Notes: a model not told the origin generated them from the sequence alone. A stretch of 64,000 nucleotides of DNA from Bacteroidota bacterium (GCA_004322215.1 SCSM01000002.1:1-64000); one strand, 5' to 3'; shown: positions 54,100-63,728, counted from the stretch's first letter. Numbers and translations: made by a program.

Positions 54100-56106
54100 A
54101 TGAAATTATTGAAGAACCTAAGTATCATTTTGTTCTCTTTAATTATATTCGGGCAAATTGCTCAAGCACAACTAACAATAAAAACACCGCAGCCAAATGA
54201 CCGTATCAGATATGGCAGAAGTGTTTTAGTAAGTTGGGACACAAGTAATACATATAAAAGAACATTTAAATTTACATGGAGTCAGTCTCAATCTGGTACA
54301 TGGAGTCCACTACCATTGCCAAAGGGTAAAACCACATTTAAGGACAGCACAAAGAATCAGGCAACAGTTGGCTCGGTTTTAATTACTTTTCCAAACCAGC
54401 AAACTCTTTGGTTAAAGGTTGAAGATGTAAACGACCCGACTTTCTCAGCAATCGTAGGTCCTTTAACAGTTGTTATATCAAATCCTTCACGTATAGATGA
54501 ATATATACAAGGTACGATAACAAGTAATAAAACTTTAACAGCAAATAAGATTTGGGGATTAAAAGGAGTGGTATTTGTAGCATCGGGAGCAACATTAACA
54601 ATTGAACCCGGAACAATAATAATGGGTGGAGTAGGAGAGACATCTGCATTGTGTATAAACCGCGGCGGTAAGATTATTGCAGACGGTACACCTTCAAAAC
54701 CGATAGTATTCACAAGCGGAGTCGTAGCAGGAAGCAGAGACCGTGGCGATTGGGGTGGCTTGCTGATTATGGGTAAAGCACCAACAAACCTTGTAGAAGC
54801 ACCGATTGAAGGCGGTATAGCAGACGATGCCAATACGAGAGTTAACGGATGGTTCGGAGGCAATGACCCGAATGACAATAGTGGTATATTGAGATATGTC
54901 AGAATTGAATTTGCAGGCATAGCAGAATCGCCTGACAACGAATTAAACGGATTAACACTTGGTGCAGTCGGTGCAGGAACAACAATTGACCATGTCCAGG
55001 TTTCATACTCGAATGATGACAGCTATGAATGGTTCGGAGGCACAGTCAATTGTAAACACCTGATTGCATACAATGCAATTGACGATGATTTCGATACAGA
55101 TAACGGATTCAGCGGAATTGTACAATTCGGATTAGAAAAAAGATTGACCGATGTTGCAGACCAATCTAACAGCGAAGCATTTGAGAGTGATAATGATGCA
55201 AGTGCATCTGAGAAACAACCTTTTACGAAAGCACTATTTTCAAATATAACAGTTATTGGTCCCGTTCAGGATACAAGCTGGCAAAAGGGTTCAGGTGTAA
55301 GTGGAACAAATACATTCCATTCAAAATTTCTTACGGCAGCACAGATCAGAAGAAATTCGAGAATGGGACTTGCTAATTCGGTAATACTGGGATGGCCCGC
55401 AGGTGTTGAATTAACAAATCAAAACTCAGTCAGAGCCGCAGAAAATGATTCAATCCTAGTCAGGTATAATGATTTTTACGGGATCAAGGGGAATAAATTC
55501 TTTTATTTCGGTGGAGGTACAAATCCTACAGCAGGAGTTGACCAAAACTGGTTAAGCAAACCGGAGTTCGGGAATAATTTCACAAATGGTTCAGGAATGG
55601 TAGATGGACTTGCACATATAATAAATGCATTTAATATGGCATCATTCAATCCATTGCCGACAGCTAATGCCCCATTTATGACAACAGCAAAATTCGATTA
55701 TGGAAGATTGACAGACCCATTTCTCGAAAAAGTGAGTTTCCGTGGTGCCTTTGGTACTGATAGATGGGATTTGGGCTGGACTGAATATGACCCGATTAAT
55801 AAAGAATATAAAGTTACTGCAGTAGATGAAATTCAAAATTTATATGAAAGTAAAATTCAGATTTATCCCCAGCCGGCAAATAAAATCTTAAACTTAAAAT
55901 TTAATTCTCTCAAGTCACAAAATCCAATTATAAAGATTTTGGATATTAACGGGAATGAAATAAAAGAATTTAATATTGAACAATCTTTTTATGGTAAATC
56001 AGATGAGTATCAAATAAATACTGAAGATATTCCAAGTGGAATTTATATTTTAGAGGTAGTTACAACAAATGAAATAACCAACCAAATGCTTATCATTATA
56101 AAATAA
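54100..56106 (+). CDS. Secreted right-handed beta-helix protein with T9SS sorting domain
   Basis: The 668-residue protein has a signal peptide (1-22), an Ig-like domain (about 23-130; ITIKTPQPNDRIRYGRS is similar in style), a parallel beta-helix (about 135-390: GATLTIEPGTIIMGG, GGKIIADGTPSKPIVFTS, WGGLLIMGKAP, LRYVRIEFAGI, IDHVQVSYSNDDSYEWFGG) and a C-terminal T9SS sorting domain (about 585-668: IQIYPQPANKILNLKF, SGIYILEV). The ATG at 54100 follows GGAGG. It follows the TonB receptor by 106 bases and ends in a 14-bp terminator, so the two form a transcription unit of the inferred Pho regulon. Surface capture of phosphate compounds is a guess. Confidence 0.85.
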   Translation: MKLLKNLSIILFSLIIFGQIAQAQLTIKTPQPNDRIRYGRSVLVSWDTSNTYKRTFKFTWSQSQSGTWSPLPLPKGKTTFKDSTKNQATVGSVLITFPNQQTLWLKVEDVNDPTFSAIVGPLTVVISNPSRIDEYIQGTITSNKTLTANKIWGLKGVVFVASGATLTIEPGTIIMGGVGETSALCINRGGKIIADGTPSKPIVFTSGVVAGSRDRGDWGGLLIMGKAPTNLVEAPIEGGIADDANTRVNGWFGGNDPNDNSGILRYVRIEFAGIAESPDNELNGLTLGAVGAGTTIDHVQVSYSNDDSYEWFGGTVNCKHLIAYNAIDDDFDTDNGFSGIVQFGLEKRLTDVADQSNSEAFESDNDASASEKQPFTKALFSNITVIGPVQDTSWQKGSGVSGTNTFHSKFLTAAQIRRNSRMGLANSVILGWPAGVELTNQNSVRAAENDSILVRYNDFYGIKGNKFFYFGGGTNPTAGVDQNWLSKPEFGNNFTNGSGMVDGLAHIINAFNMASFNPLPTANAPFMTTAKFDYGRLTDPFLEKVSFRGAFGTDRWDLGWTEYDPINKEYKVTAVDEIQNLYESKIQIYPQPANKILNLKFNSLKSQNPIIKILDINGNEIKEFNIEQSFYGKSDEYQINTEDIPSGIYILEVVTTNEITNQMLIIIK

Positions 56107-56116
56107 ACCTAACCCT

Positions 56117-56147
56117 AAAAGGTGTGCTAACCATTAGCACACCTTTT
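56117..56147 (+). terminator. Strong terminator after the beta-helix gene
   Basis: AAAAGGTGTGCTAA (56117-56130) pairs perfectly with TTAGCACACCTTTT (56134-56147) around CCA and is followed by ATTATTTTT. It separates the TonB unit from the porin-pst unit. Confidence 0.92.
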
Positions 56148-56175
56148 ATTATTTTTAATAAAGATTGATAAAAGA

Positions 56176-56232
56176 TTAACAGAATCTTAACAATACCTTT
56201 ATTTTTCCTTAACACTATTAACCTAATTTTGT
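56176..56232 (+). promoter_or_regulatory. Pho-box-like promoter of the porin-pst operon
   Basis: TTAACA at 56176-56181, 56187-56192 and 56209-56214; TTTATTTTTCC between the second and third; TAATTTTG (-7) at 56224-56231. The spacing of all elements equals that upstream of the TonB receptor (offsets 0, 11, 33, 48). The porin ATG is 51 bases after the -7 box. Confidence 0.78.
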
Positions 56233-56282
56233 CTGACTTAAATTAATAAGCTAAAAATTAATTCAAAAATCAGAGGAGACAA

Positions 56283-57389
56283 ATGAGGCAGAGTTCTTTT
56301 AGAATCACAATTCTTAATTATATATTATCATTCTTACTAATACCATTTACATATCACACAATTCTCAGTGAAGATAAAATAGTCAAGGATGATTTTAAAT
56401 TTAATGTCTTAAGCTACTTATCATATCAGGCGGAATTATCGAACGGAGAATTAAAAAATAATCAATTTATGGAAAACAGGGCATATCTGACCGTTAAAAA
56501 GAATATTTTTGACTGGCTCGGATATAGAACAACTATTGATGCTTACCAGGACGTAAACGGCAATATACTAGTCAGATTTAAATACATTTATGCAAATTTT
56601 AAATTCAACGATTTTGGATTTTTCACAAAACCGAATATCGAATTTGGACAGGTCCACACCGCTTGGCTGGATTTCGAAGAGCATCTGAATTATTACCGTA
56701 TGCAGGGGACAATGTTCATGGAAAGGGCAGGTCTTTTCAATTCTGCAGATTTCGGAGTTACCGCTTCGACGCTTCTTGGCGGTGAAATGAATGACGAATA
56801 TAAGAAAACTGTTAATAAAGAATATGCTGGTAAATTTGGAAGTTTTGCTCTCGGTATTTATAATGGTGGAGGTTATAGTGCAATAGAAAGTAATAAAGGT
56901 AAAACAATTCAGACACGGTTAACAATACGTCCTGTTGCTGAAATTTTACCCGGATTGCAATTATCATATCATGGAATATTTGGACAAGGTAATATTGCGA
57001 AAGGTGATACAGTACCTGACTGGGTAATGAATGCGGGTATGTTATCATTCGAAAATCAATACTTTACATTTACAGGTCAATTCGAATCAGGAAAAGGTAA
57101 TTTTAAAGGTAATTTTATTGATTCTAAGAATGAAGCGATAAAAAATCAGGGATATTCTGTTTTTGCAGAAGGTAAACTTAGTGAAAATTTCAGAGTTATC
57201 GGAAGGTATGACCATTTCGACCCAAATACTGATAAAGATAAAGATGCTGATAATAGGGTAATTATTGGATTAGGTTATAATTTCGGTAATGATAATATTT
57301 TGTTGCTCGATTTTGATAAAAGGTTTTTTGAAGATAAAAGTAAAGCAGATGTCAATATAGCTAAATTGACAATGCAGGTAAATATTTGA
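56283..57389 (+). CDS. Phosphate-selective porin-like outer-membrane protein
   Basis: The 368-residue protein has a hydrophobic N-terminal segment (about 8-27) and a 16-strand-type barrel of alternating residues (FKFNVLSYLSYQAEL, GYRTTIDAYQD, YVFAEGKLSENFRVIGRYDHF, VIIGLGYNFGNDN). The style matches PhosO/P-like and related porins. It is the first gene of the pst operon, 44 bases before pstS, behind a Pho-box-like promoter. It likely lets phosphate cross the outer membrane. Confidence 0.75.
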   Translation: MRQSSFRITILNYILSFLLIPFTYHTILSEDKIVKDDFKFNVLSYLSYQAELSNGELKNNQFMENRAYLTVKKNIFDWLGYRTTIDAYQDVNGNILVRFKYIYANFKFNDFGFFTKPNIEFGQVHTAWLDFEEHLNYYRMQGTMFMERAGLFNSADFGVTASTLLGGEMNDEYKKTVNKEYAGKFGSFALGIYNGGGYSAIESNKGKTIQTRLTIRPVAEILPGLQLSYHGIFGQGNIAKGDTVPDWVMNAGMLSFENQYFTFTGQFESGKGNFKGNFIDSKNEAIKNQGYSVFAEGKLSENFRVIGRYDHFDPNTDKDKDADNRVIIGLGYNFGNDNILLLDFDKRFFEDKSKADVNIAKLTMQVNI

Positions 57390-57433
57390 AAAATTAACAA
57401 TTAATAATTAACAATATCTATTTAGGATAAAAT

Positions 57434-58504
57434 ATGAAGAAAATAAGTTTAATAATAATAGCTTTAATGATAGTATTGACTTTGCAAACTAATAGTCAAA
57501 ATATTAAAGCATTGAAGGAAAAAGCAATGGGAACATCCGAAATTCTCGGGGCTGGTGCAACTTTCCCGTTCCCTTTCTATTCGAAAGTATTCGATGAATA
57601 TAATAAAATCAAAGGAGTAAAAGTAAACTACCAGGCAATCGGTTCAGGAGGCGGAATCAAACAGTTGACAAGCAAAACTGTTGATTTCGGAGCGACTGAC
57701 GCTTTTATGGATGGAAAAGAACTTAACGAAGCCGGTAAGCCGATTGTGCATATTCCTACCTGTCTTGGAGCCGTAGTTGTAACATACAATATACCCGGTA
57801 ATCCGAAATTGAAATTAACAGGTGATGTTGTCTCTGCCATTTTTTTAGGACAAATAACAAGCTGGACTGATAAAAGAATAACTTCACTAAATAAAGGTGT
57901 AAAACTACCAAATCAAAAAATTGTCGTTATTCACCGTTCTGATGGCAGCGGTACTACATTCATTTTCAGCGATTATTTAACTAAAGTCTCAAAGGAATGG
58001 GAATCAAAGGTTGGTAGAGGAAAATCACTCGATTGGCCCGTTGGCTTGGGTGGAAAAGGTAACCAGGGTGTAGCGGGATTGGTGCAGCAAACTCCAGGTT
58101 CTATAGGATATGTTGAGCTTGTTTATTCTAAGAGCAATAATATGCCTGCTGCGTTAATCAAAAATTCATCGGGAAATTATATAGAGCCAACAATGAATTC
58201 GGTCAGCTTATCTGCTAATATTGATTTACCGACAGACACACGTGTTTCATTGACAAACAGTAATTCCGCACAAGGTTACCCGATGAGCAGTTTTACCTGG
58301 TTAATTTTATATAAGGAATTGAATTATAATAACAGGGATTATAAACACGCAAAGGTACTTGTTGACTTGATTTGGTGGTTGGTTCATAATGGGGAGAAAT
58401 ATGCACAGCCACTTAATTATTCTCCATTACCGCAACAGGCACTGAAAAAAGCCGAGACCATATTAAAATCAGTTACATATAACGGGAAGCCGATATTAAA
58501 GTGA
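57434..58504 (+). CDS. pstS: Phosphate ABC transporter substrate-binding protein
   Basis: The 356-residue periplasmic binding protein has a signal peptide (1-21) and the phosphate-binding loops GAGATFPFPFYSKVF (about 37-51), IGSGGGIKQLTSKTVDFGATDA (71-92) and HRSDGSGTTFIFSDY (about 159-173). It delivers phosphate to PstCAB. It overlaps pstC by 4 bases (GTGA). Confidence 0.97.
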   Translation: MKKISLIIIALMIVLTLQTNSQNIKALKEKAMGTSEILGAGATFPFPFYSKVFDEYNKIKGVKVNYQAIGSGGGIKQLTSKTVDFGATDAFMDGKELNEAGKPIVHIPTCLGAVVVTYNIPGNPKLKLTGDVVSAIFLGQITSWTDKRITSLNKGVKLPNQKIVVIHRSDGSGTTFIFSDYLTKVSKEWESKVGRGKSLDWPVGLGGKGNQGVAGLVQQTPGSIGYVELVYSKSNNMPAALIKNSSGNYIEPTMNSVSLSANIDLPTDTRVSLTNSNSAQGYPMSSFTWLILYKELNYNNRDYKHAKVLVDLIWWLVHNGEKYAQPLNYSPLPQQALKKAETILKSVTYNGKPILK

Positions 58505-59379
58505 ATTTCAAAATAAATAGAGACAAATTATTCAGAGCCATATTATATGGCTCTGCATTTTTTTTAATTGTCCTCATATTTGGATTTTTTATCACATTCA
58601 TACTTGAATCTTCGGAATCATTAACAAAATTCGGATTTGGTTTTATCACCGGTAAACAATGGGACCCTGTTGACGGGCATTTCGGAGCTTTGCCATTTTT
58701 ATCAGGAACGCTGATTACATCTTTTTTGGGCTTGATAATATCATTTCCCATATCATTAATGATTGCTGTGTTTTTGAGCGAATATTTTTATAAAGGATTT
58801 TTCCATAATGTTATAAAAACCGCAGTAGAACTTCTTGCGGGAATCCCCTCGATTGTATTCGGGTTTTGGGGATTATTCGCACTTGTGCCATTGATAAGGG
58901 AGTTTCAATTGTCAATTGGAATTGAACCTTATGGAGTAGGAATCTTCACTTCTGCAATTGTACTGTCAATAATGATTATACCATATACTGCATCAATATC
59001 GAGGGAAGTTATTTCGATGGTGCCGACAGATGTAAAAGAAGCTGCATATTCACTTGGTGCGACAAAATTCGAAGTAATACGGAAAATCATTTTACCTTAT
59101 TCCGGTTCGGGGATTTTTGCAGGTGCATTGTTGGCTTTGGGAAGAGCATTAGGAGAAACGATGGCAGTTACTATGATTATAGGTAATTCTAACAGTATGC
59201 CCACATCAATTTTTTCTCCGGGTAATACAATGGCATCTGTAATTGCAAATGAATTTACAGAGGCAACTGACAGCACTTATGTGTCGGCATTAATTGAAAT
59301 AGGATTGTTGCTATTTCTGGTAACAGCACTTATAAATTTGGTTGGAAAATATATTATTAAGAAAACTGTTCAATTTTAA
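58501..59379 (+). CDS. pstC: Phosphate ABC transporter permease PstC
   Basis: The 292-residue inner-membrane protein has about six helices and the permease EAA-type loop VKEAAYSLGATKFEVIRKIILP (about 178-199), with GRALGETMAVTMIIGN after it. The start is GTG within the pstS stop overlap. It pairs with PstA. Confidence 0.96.
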   Translation: MNFKINRDKLFRAILYGSAFFLIVLIFGFFITFILESSESLTKFGFGFITGKQWDPVDGHFGALPFLSGTLITSFLGLIISFPISLMIAVFLSEYFYKGFFHNVIKTAVELLAGIPSIVFGFWGLFALVPLIREFQLSIGIEPYGVGIFTSAIVLSIMIIPYTASISREVISMVPTDVKEAAYSLGATKFEVIRKIILPYSGSGIFAGALLALGRALGETMAVTMIIGNSNSMPTSIFSPGNTMASVIANEFTEATDSTYVSALIEIGLLLFLVTALINLVGKYIIKKTVQF

Positions 59380-59404
59380 ATATATATAAAATGTTGAATG
59401 CATA

Positions 59405-60310
59405 ATGAATAATGAACTGACACAAAATATTGACATAAATACAGATAAAATTTCTTTCTTAATAAAAGAGAAAAAAATTAAATCCAGAATTATTAAGGAT
59501 AAAATTTTCAAGTATATCACAATTGCAGGTGCTTTATTTGTTTCGTTAATATTAGCATATATACTTTTTTATGTCGCAAAGCAGGGGATAAGTTCAATAA
59601 ATTGGAATTTTATTATTGAACTGCCTAAACCTCCAGGTGAGTTCGGAGGCGGAGTATCCAATGCAATAGTAGGTACACTAATAATGATTGCACTATCTGT
59701 AATAATTGCAGTTCCCTTATCAATTGCAATCGGAGTATATTTATCAGAGGACAGGAAAACAAAATTATCTTACTGGGTGAGAACCGGATTGGAAATATTG
59801 CAGGGTATGCCTTCGATTTCAATTGGTATTGTGGTTTATGTTTGGGTTGTGCTTCAGATGGGCAGTTTCAGTGCTTTGTCCGGTGGAATAGCACTTGCTA
59901 TTATGATGCTTCCGGTGGTTGCAAAATCAACGGAAGAAACCTTGAAAATGGTCCCTTATTCCCTTAAGGAAGCATCATTGGCTCTTGGTGTTCCTTATTA
60001 TAAGACCATACTAAAAGTTGTTGTTCCTTCCGGATTAAGTGGAATTCTGACAGGGATTCTTATTGCGGTTGCAAGAGTAGCCGGCGAGACAGCTCCTTTA
60101 TTATTTACATCATTTGGCAATCCGTTTATGAATGTGAATATGATGAAGCCGATGAATTCACTGCCACTGGTTATATTCAACTATGCAAGCAGTCCATATA
60201 AAGAATGGCACTCGCTTGCCTGGGGAGCTTCTTTTTTATTAATGGTTATGATTTTAATTTTAAATATTACAGCAAAAATTATTTCGAGAAAATGGAAAAT
60301 CAAGTTTTAA
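59405..60310 (+). CDS. pstA: Phosphate ABC transporter permease PstA
   Basis: The 301-residue permease has a long charged N-terminus (1-38), about six helices and the loop [22 protein letters not shown] (about 188-209) followed by [17 protein letters not shown]. Its last 19 bases overlap the pstB start. Confidence 0.96.
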   Translation: MNNELTQNIDINTDKISFLIKEKKIKSRIIKDKIFKYITIAGALFVSLILAYILFYVAKQGISSINWNFIIELPKPPGEFGGGVSNAIVGTLIMIALSVIIAVPLSIAIGVYLSEDRKTKLSYWVRTGLEILQGMPSISIGIVVYVWVVLQMGSFSALSGGIALAIMMLPVVAKSTEETLKMVPYSLKEASLALGVPYYKTILKVVVPSGLSGILTGILIAVARVAGETAPLLFTSFGNPFMNVNMMKPMNSLPLVIFNYASSPYKEWHSLAWGASFLLMVMILILNITAKIISRKWKIKF

Positions 60311-61050
60311 ACATACAAAATTTTAGTTTTTATTATGGTGAAACTCAGGTATTGAAAGATATTAATCTTTCAATAGAAAAGAATCGCGTTACAGCAATTA
60401 TGGGACCATCGGGATGCGGAAAAACAACTTTAATAAGAGCAATCAACAGAATGCATGAATTGACAGAGAATACGAGAACTGAAGGGATTATTAAGCTTTA
60501 TAATGAAGATATTTTTGAGCTTGACCCGATTACTGTAAGGCGTAAAATCGGTATGGTGTTTCAAAAGCCGAATCCTTTCCCTACAATGAATATTTATGAT
60601 AATGTCATTGCCGGATATAATCTTAATGGGATAAAGCTAAAAAAAAGCGATAAAGATATTATCGTTGAAGATTCATTGAGAAAATCCGCACTTTGGGATG
60701 AGGTGAAGGATAATTTGTATAAGAAGGGAACATTTCTTTCAGGTGGACAACAACAGCGGCTTTGTATAGCACGTGCTTTGGCTATGAAACCTGAAATTCT
60801 ATTACTTGATGAACCGACATCTGCATTAGACCCCAAAGCCACTTCACATATTGAAGAATTAATCAAGGAACTGAGAAGTTATGTAACTATGTTGATTGTT
60901 ACTCATAATATGGGACAGGCAGCAAGAATTTCAAATGACGCTGTTTTTTTATATCTTGGAGAATTGGTTGAACACGGAAAAACGAAGAAGTTATTTACAA
61001 CTCCTCAGGATAAACGTACTGAGGAGTATTTAACCGGGAAATTCGGATAA
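60292..61050 (+). CDS. pstB: Phosphate ABC transporter ATP-binding protein
   Basis: The 252-residue ATPase has Walker [10 protein letters not shown] (about 36-44), the PstB-typical [22 protein letters not shown] (Q-loop), LSGGQQQR (signature, about 150) and Walker [13 protein letters not shown]. Start at ATG 60292, 19 bases inside pstA; a frame start at 60205 would add residues that read as pstA shadow. Confidence 0.97.
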   Translation: MENQVLNIQNFSFYYGETQVLKDINLSIEKNRVTAIMGPSGCGKTTLIRAINRMHELTENTRTEGIIKLYNEDIFELDPITVRRKIGMVFQKPNPFPTMNIYDNVIAGYNLNGIKLKKSDKDIIVEDSLRKSALWDEVKDNLYKKGTFLSGGQQQRLCIARALAMKPEILLLDEPTSALDPKATSHIEELIKELRSYVTMLIVTHNMGQAARISNDAVFLYLGELVEHGKTKKLFTTPQDKRTEEYLTGKFG

Positions 61051-61254
61051 AATTAAAAATTATCAAATATCAATAAATTATTAATTTTTAAAAATTTAAT
61101 GAAACAGAATTTAATTCAAATAATAATTGACAAAAATAAGCAAAACAAGTGTTTTGTTGCATTTTTATCATTTTAATATTATATATTAAAAAATTCATTG
61201 AAAATTGAAAATTCAGGGAAGTTATAAATAAATGAAAATAATTGGAGTGGATTG

Positions 61255-61950
61255 ATGTTAGAAGAACAATTAAATAAATTAAAAGCAAAGATTGTGGGTT
61301 ATGCCTTCCACGTTGAGTCAATGCTTAATAAATCAATCAAAGGATTGGTTGAAAAAAACAATGAATTATTGGATGAGGTAATCAAACACGATGAAAAATC
61401 TGCAAATAAACAAGAAATGAATATTGATAAAAATTGTGTAGTGATAATTGCTCAATACAGCCCTCTTGCTGTCAACCTGAGAACTATTCTCATGATTATG
61501 AAAATGAATAATGACCTCGAAAGAATGGCTGACCATTGCGTAAATATATGCAGAAGTGCACTGGATTTAGTTGATGAGCCAAATCAGTTAAATATACTAT
61601 CTACTGTTCAGGCAATTTCAGAACAGGTTAATAAAATGTTAAAAGACAGTATAAGCTCTTTTATAGAAAATGATATAAATTTAGCTAAGGATGTTTGTAA
61701 CAGGGATAGAATCGTAGATGAGGCAAAAAATAACCTGATGACAGAGCTAATCGGAATTATGCATAATGATAAATCCTTAATTAATGTTTCATTGCAGTTC
61801 ATTGATATTACACGTAATCTCGAACGTATTGCCGACTTAACGACAAATATTGCTGAGGATGTGGTTTTTGCAATTGACGGAGAGGTTATCAAACATCATA
61901 AAAAAGAAAAACAAAATGAAGTGGAAGATAGTACAGAACATTTGGTTTAA
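61255..61950 (+). CDS. phoU: Phosphate signalling protein PhoU
   Basis: The 231-residue protein has the two PhoU helical bundles with the repeated metal motif (NNDLERMADHCVNI near 83-96, TRNLERIADLTTNIAEDV near 183-200) and a charged C-terminal tail. PhoU links Pst to PhoR and damps the Pho response. ATG at 61255 with GGAG at 61244-61247. It follows pstB by 204 bases that hold a short CAAAACA hairpin at 61141-61156. Confidence 0.95.
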   Translation: MLEEQLNKLKAKIVGYAFHVESMLNKSIKGLVEKNNELLDEVIKHDEKSANKQEMNIDKNCVVIIAQYSPLAVNLRTILMIMKMNNDLERMADHCVNICRSALDLVDEPNQLNILSTVQAISEQVNKMLKDSISSFIENDINLAKDVCNRDRIVDEAKNNLMTELIGIMHNDKSLINVSLQFIDITRNLERIADLTTNIAEDVVFAIDGEVIKHHKKEKQNEVEDSTEHLV

Positions 61951-61964
61951 ATTTAAAATTAAAA

Positions 61965-63728
61965 ATGAGTAAAATATTTCTAAAAATATTCATTGGATTT
62001 CTAATTCTGATTGTTGCTTTAACAACGCTATTCATAGTCTTTTCTTATTATTCTGTCAGAGAACAATATCTCGAAACATTAACTAATCATCTTAAAAATT
62101 TGAATTACTTGCTTAAAAGTAAAATTGTGCAAGACGTTGAAAATAAGAATTATTCGGTGTTGGATTATTACATAAAAAAACTGGGAAAAAATATTGAAGC
62201 AAGAATAACAGTAATTCTTCCTGACGGATTAGTAATTGCAGATTCAGAGAGAGACCCTTCGAAAATGGAAAACCATGGTACTAGAACAGAGATTGTACAA
62301 GCGATAAACAATGGATTTGGTTCATCACTCCGATACAGTCACACAATTCACGAAGATATGCTCTATGTTGCATTACCAATAATGAAAGAAGGAAAAATCA
62401 TTGCTGTTTCAAGAGTCAGTATGCACACCAAAGACATTGACAAATTATACTCACAGCTGAGAAACAGTATTGTAACGATTGCTATTTTGTTGACACTGCT
62501 TTCCCTGATAGGAATTTTATTATTCTCACTTAGCTTTACCAAACCAATTAAATCATTAGTAGAATCCTCAAAAAGAATTTCATCCGGAGATTTTGATACC
62601 AAACTATTTCTTAAACGAAATGATGAGTTAAAAGTTCTTGCTGACAGTTTCAATGAAATGACAACAAAACTAAGTGCATCATTTAAAGAAATAAAAGAAC
62701 AAAAGGAAGAATTAAGCCAGTTAATTGCCGGTTTGCAGGAAGGGCTGATTGTAATTGACAAACTCGGAAAAATTACCTTATCAAATAAAAGTTTTGAAAG
62801 AATTATAGGGAAAGCGAATATTCTCGGTGTTGATTATTGGACTGTTCTGCAGGATACTAAAGTTGCAAAACTTATTAAACAATTAAAATCGCAATTTAGA
62901 AGCATCACAAAAGAAATTAGAGTTGATGACGGATATTTCCTATGCAGTGGCAGCTACATCGAGCCCAAAGAAGAAATCATTTTGATTTTTTATAATATTA
63001 CAGACAGGAAAAATCTCGAACTGGTGAAAAAAGATTTCATTTCAAATGCATCACACGAGTTAAGAACTCCTTTGACATCAATAAAAGGTTACGTTGAGAC
63101 TTTGCAAACGGAAATTGACGAAAAGCATAAACCATTTCTCGATATTATTGAAAAAAATACTGATAGAATAATAAGAATAGTTGAGGATTTGACAATCCTA
63201 TCCGAATTGGAAGAAAAGAAGCAGGAACCTGAATTTCAGGAGGTTAATCTAATTGATATTTCAAAAAATATCATTAAAATATTCGAGCAATCAGCTTCAG
63301 CAAAAGGTTTGATTCTGCAATTCAACTACGACGAAAATCTTCCTCCGATTAAAGCAGACTCATTCAAAATTGAACAGTTATTAATAAACCTGATAGACAA
63401 TGCAATAAAATATACAAATGAAGGTACAATTCAATTAAATATCACAAATGAAGTAGAGGAAGGCTCACAACCTTCCCCAAAAGATAATGTTAATAATAAT
63501 ATAATTATTGAAATCAGCGACACAGGTATCGGAATACCCAAAGAACATCAATCCAGAATATTCGAAAGATTCTATACCGTAGATAAATCCCGTTCAAAAA
63601 AGCTTGGTGGCACCGGCTTGGGCTTATCTATTGTTAAGCACATAGTACAATTGCACAATGGGGAAATCAAGGTAGAGAGTGAGTTGGGCAAGGGGACAAG
63701 GTTTATTGTTTTATTGCCAGTTTCTTAG
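61965..63728 (+). CDS. phoR: PhoR-type sensor histidine kinase
   Basis: The 587-residue kinase has TM1 (about 5-27), a periplasmic domain of about 135 residues (ARITVILPDGLVIADSERDP: Cache-like), TM2 (about 168-188), HAMP (189-240), a PAS domain (about 260-350), H-box SNASHELRTPLTSIKGYVET (His near 364), N-box LINLIDNAIKYTNEG (about 470-484) and G-boxes DTGIGIPKEHQ and GGTGLGLSIVKH. It follows phoU by 14 bases. No response regulator is adjacent. Its stop overlaps by 4 bases with the convergent mutS2 stop. Confidence 0.93.
   Translation: MSKIFLKIFIGFLILIVALTTLFIVFSYYSVREQYLETLTNHLKNLNYLLKSKIVQDVENKNYSVLDYYIKKLGKNIEARITVILPDGLVIADSERDPSKMENHGTRTEIVQAINNGFGSSLRYSHTIHEDMLYVALPIMKEGKIIAVSRVSMHTKDIDKLYSQLRNSIVTIAILLTLLSLIGILLFSLSFTKPIKSLVESSKRISSGDFDTKLFLKRNDELKVLADSFNEMTTKLSASFKEIKEQKEELSQLIAGLQEGLIVIDKLGKITLSNKSFERIIGKANILGVDYWTVLQDTKVAKLIKQLKSQFRSITKEIRVDDGYFLCSGSYIEPKEEIILIFYNITDRKNLELVKKDFISNASHELRTPLTSIKGYVETLQTEIDEKHKPFLDIIEKNTDRIIRIVEDLTILSELEEKKQEPEFQEVNLIDISKNIIKIFEQSASAKGLILQFNYDENLPPIKADSFKIEQLLINLIDNAIKYTNEGTIQLNITNEVEEGSQPSPKDNVNNNIIIEISDTGIGIPKEHQSRIFERFYTVDKSRSKKLGGTGLGLSIVKHIVQLHNGEIKVESELGKGTRFIVLLPVS

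Noticed and set aside
54357-54938. 193-codon minus-strand frame inside the beta-helix protein
   Set aside because: Shadow of a repetitive coding region with strong T9SS and beta-helix features on the plus strand.
57394-57415. TTAACA repeats upstream of pstS as a third Pho box
   Set aside because: The spacing is 14 bases instead of 11, there is no TAnnTTTG box after it, and it belongs to the AATTAACAATTAATAATT low-complexity repeat found elsewhere.
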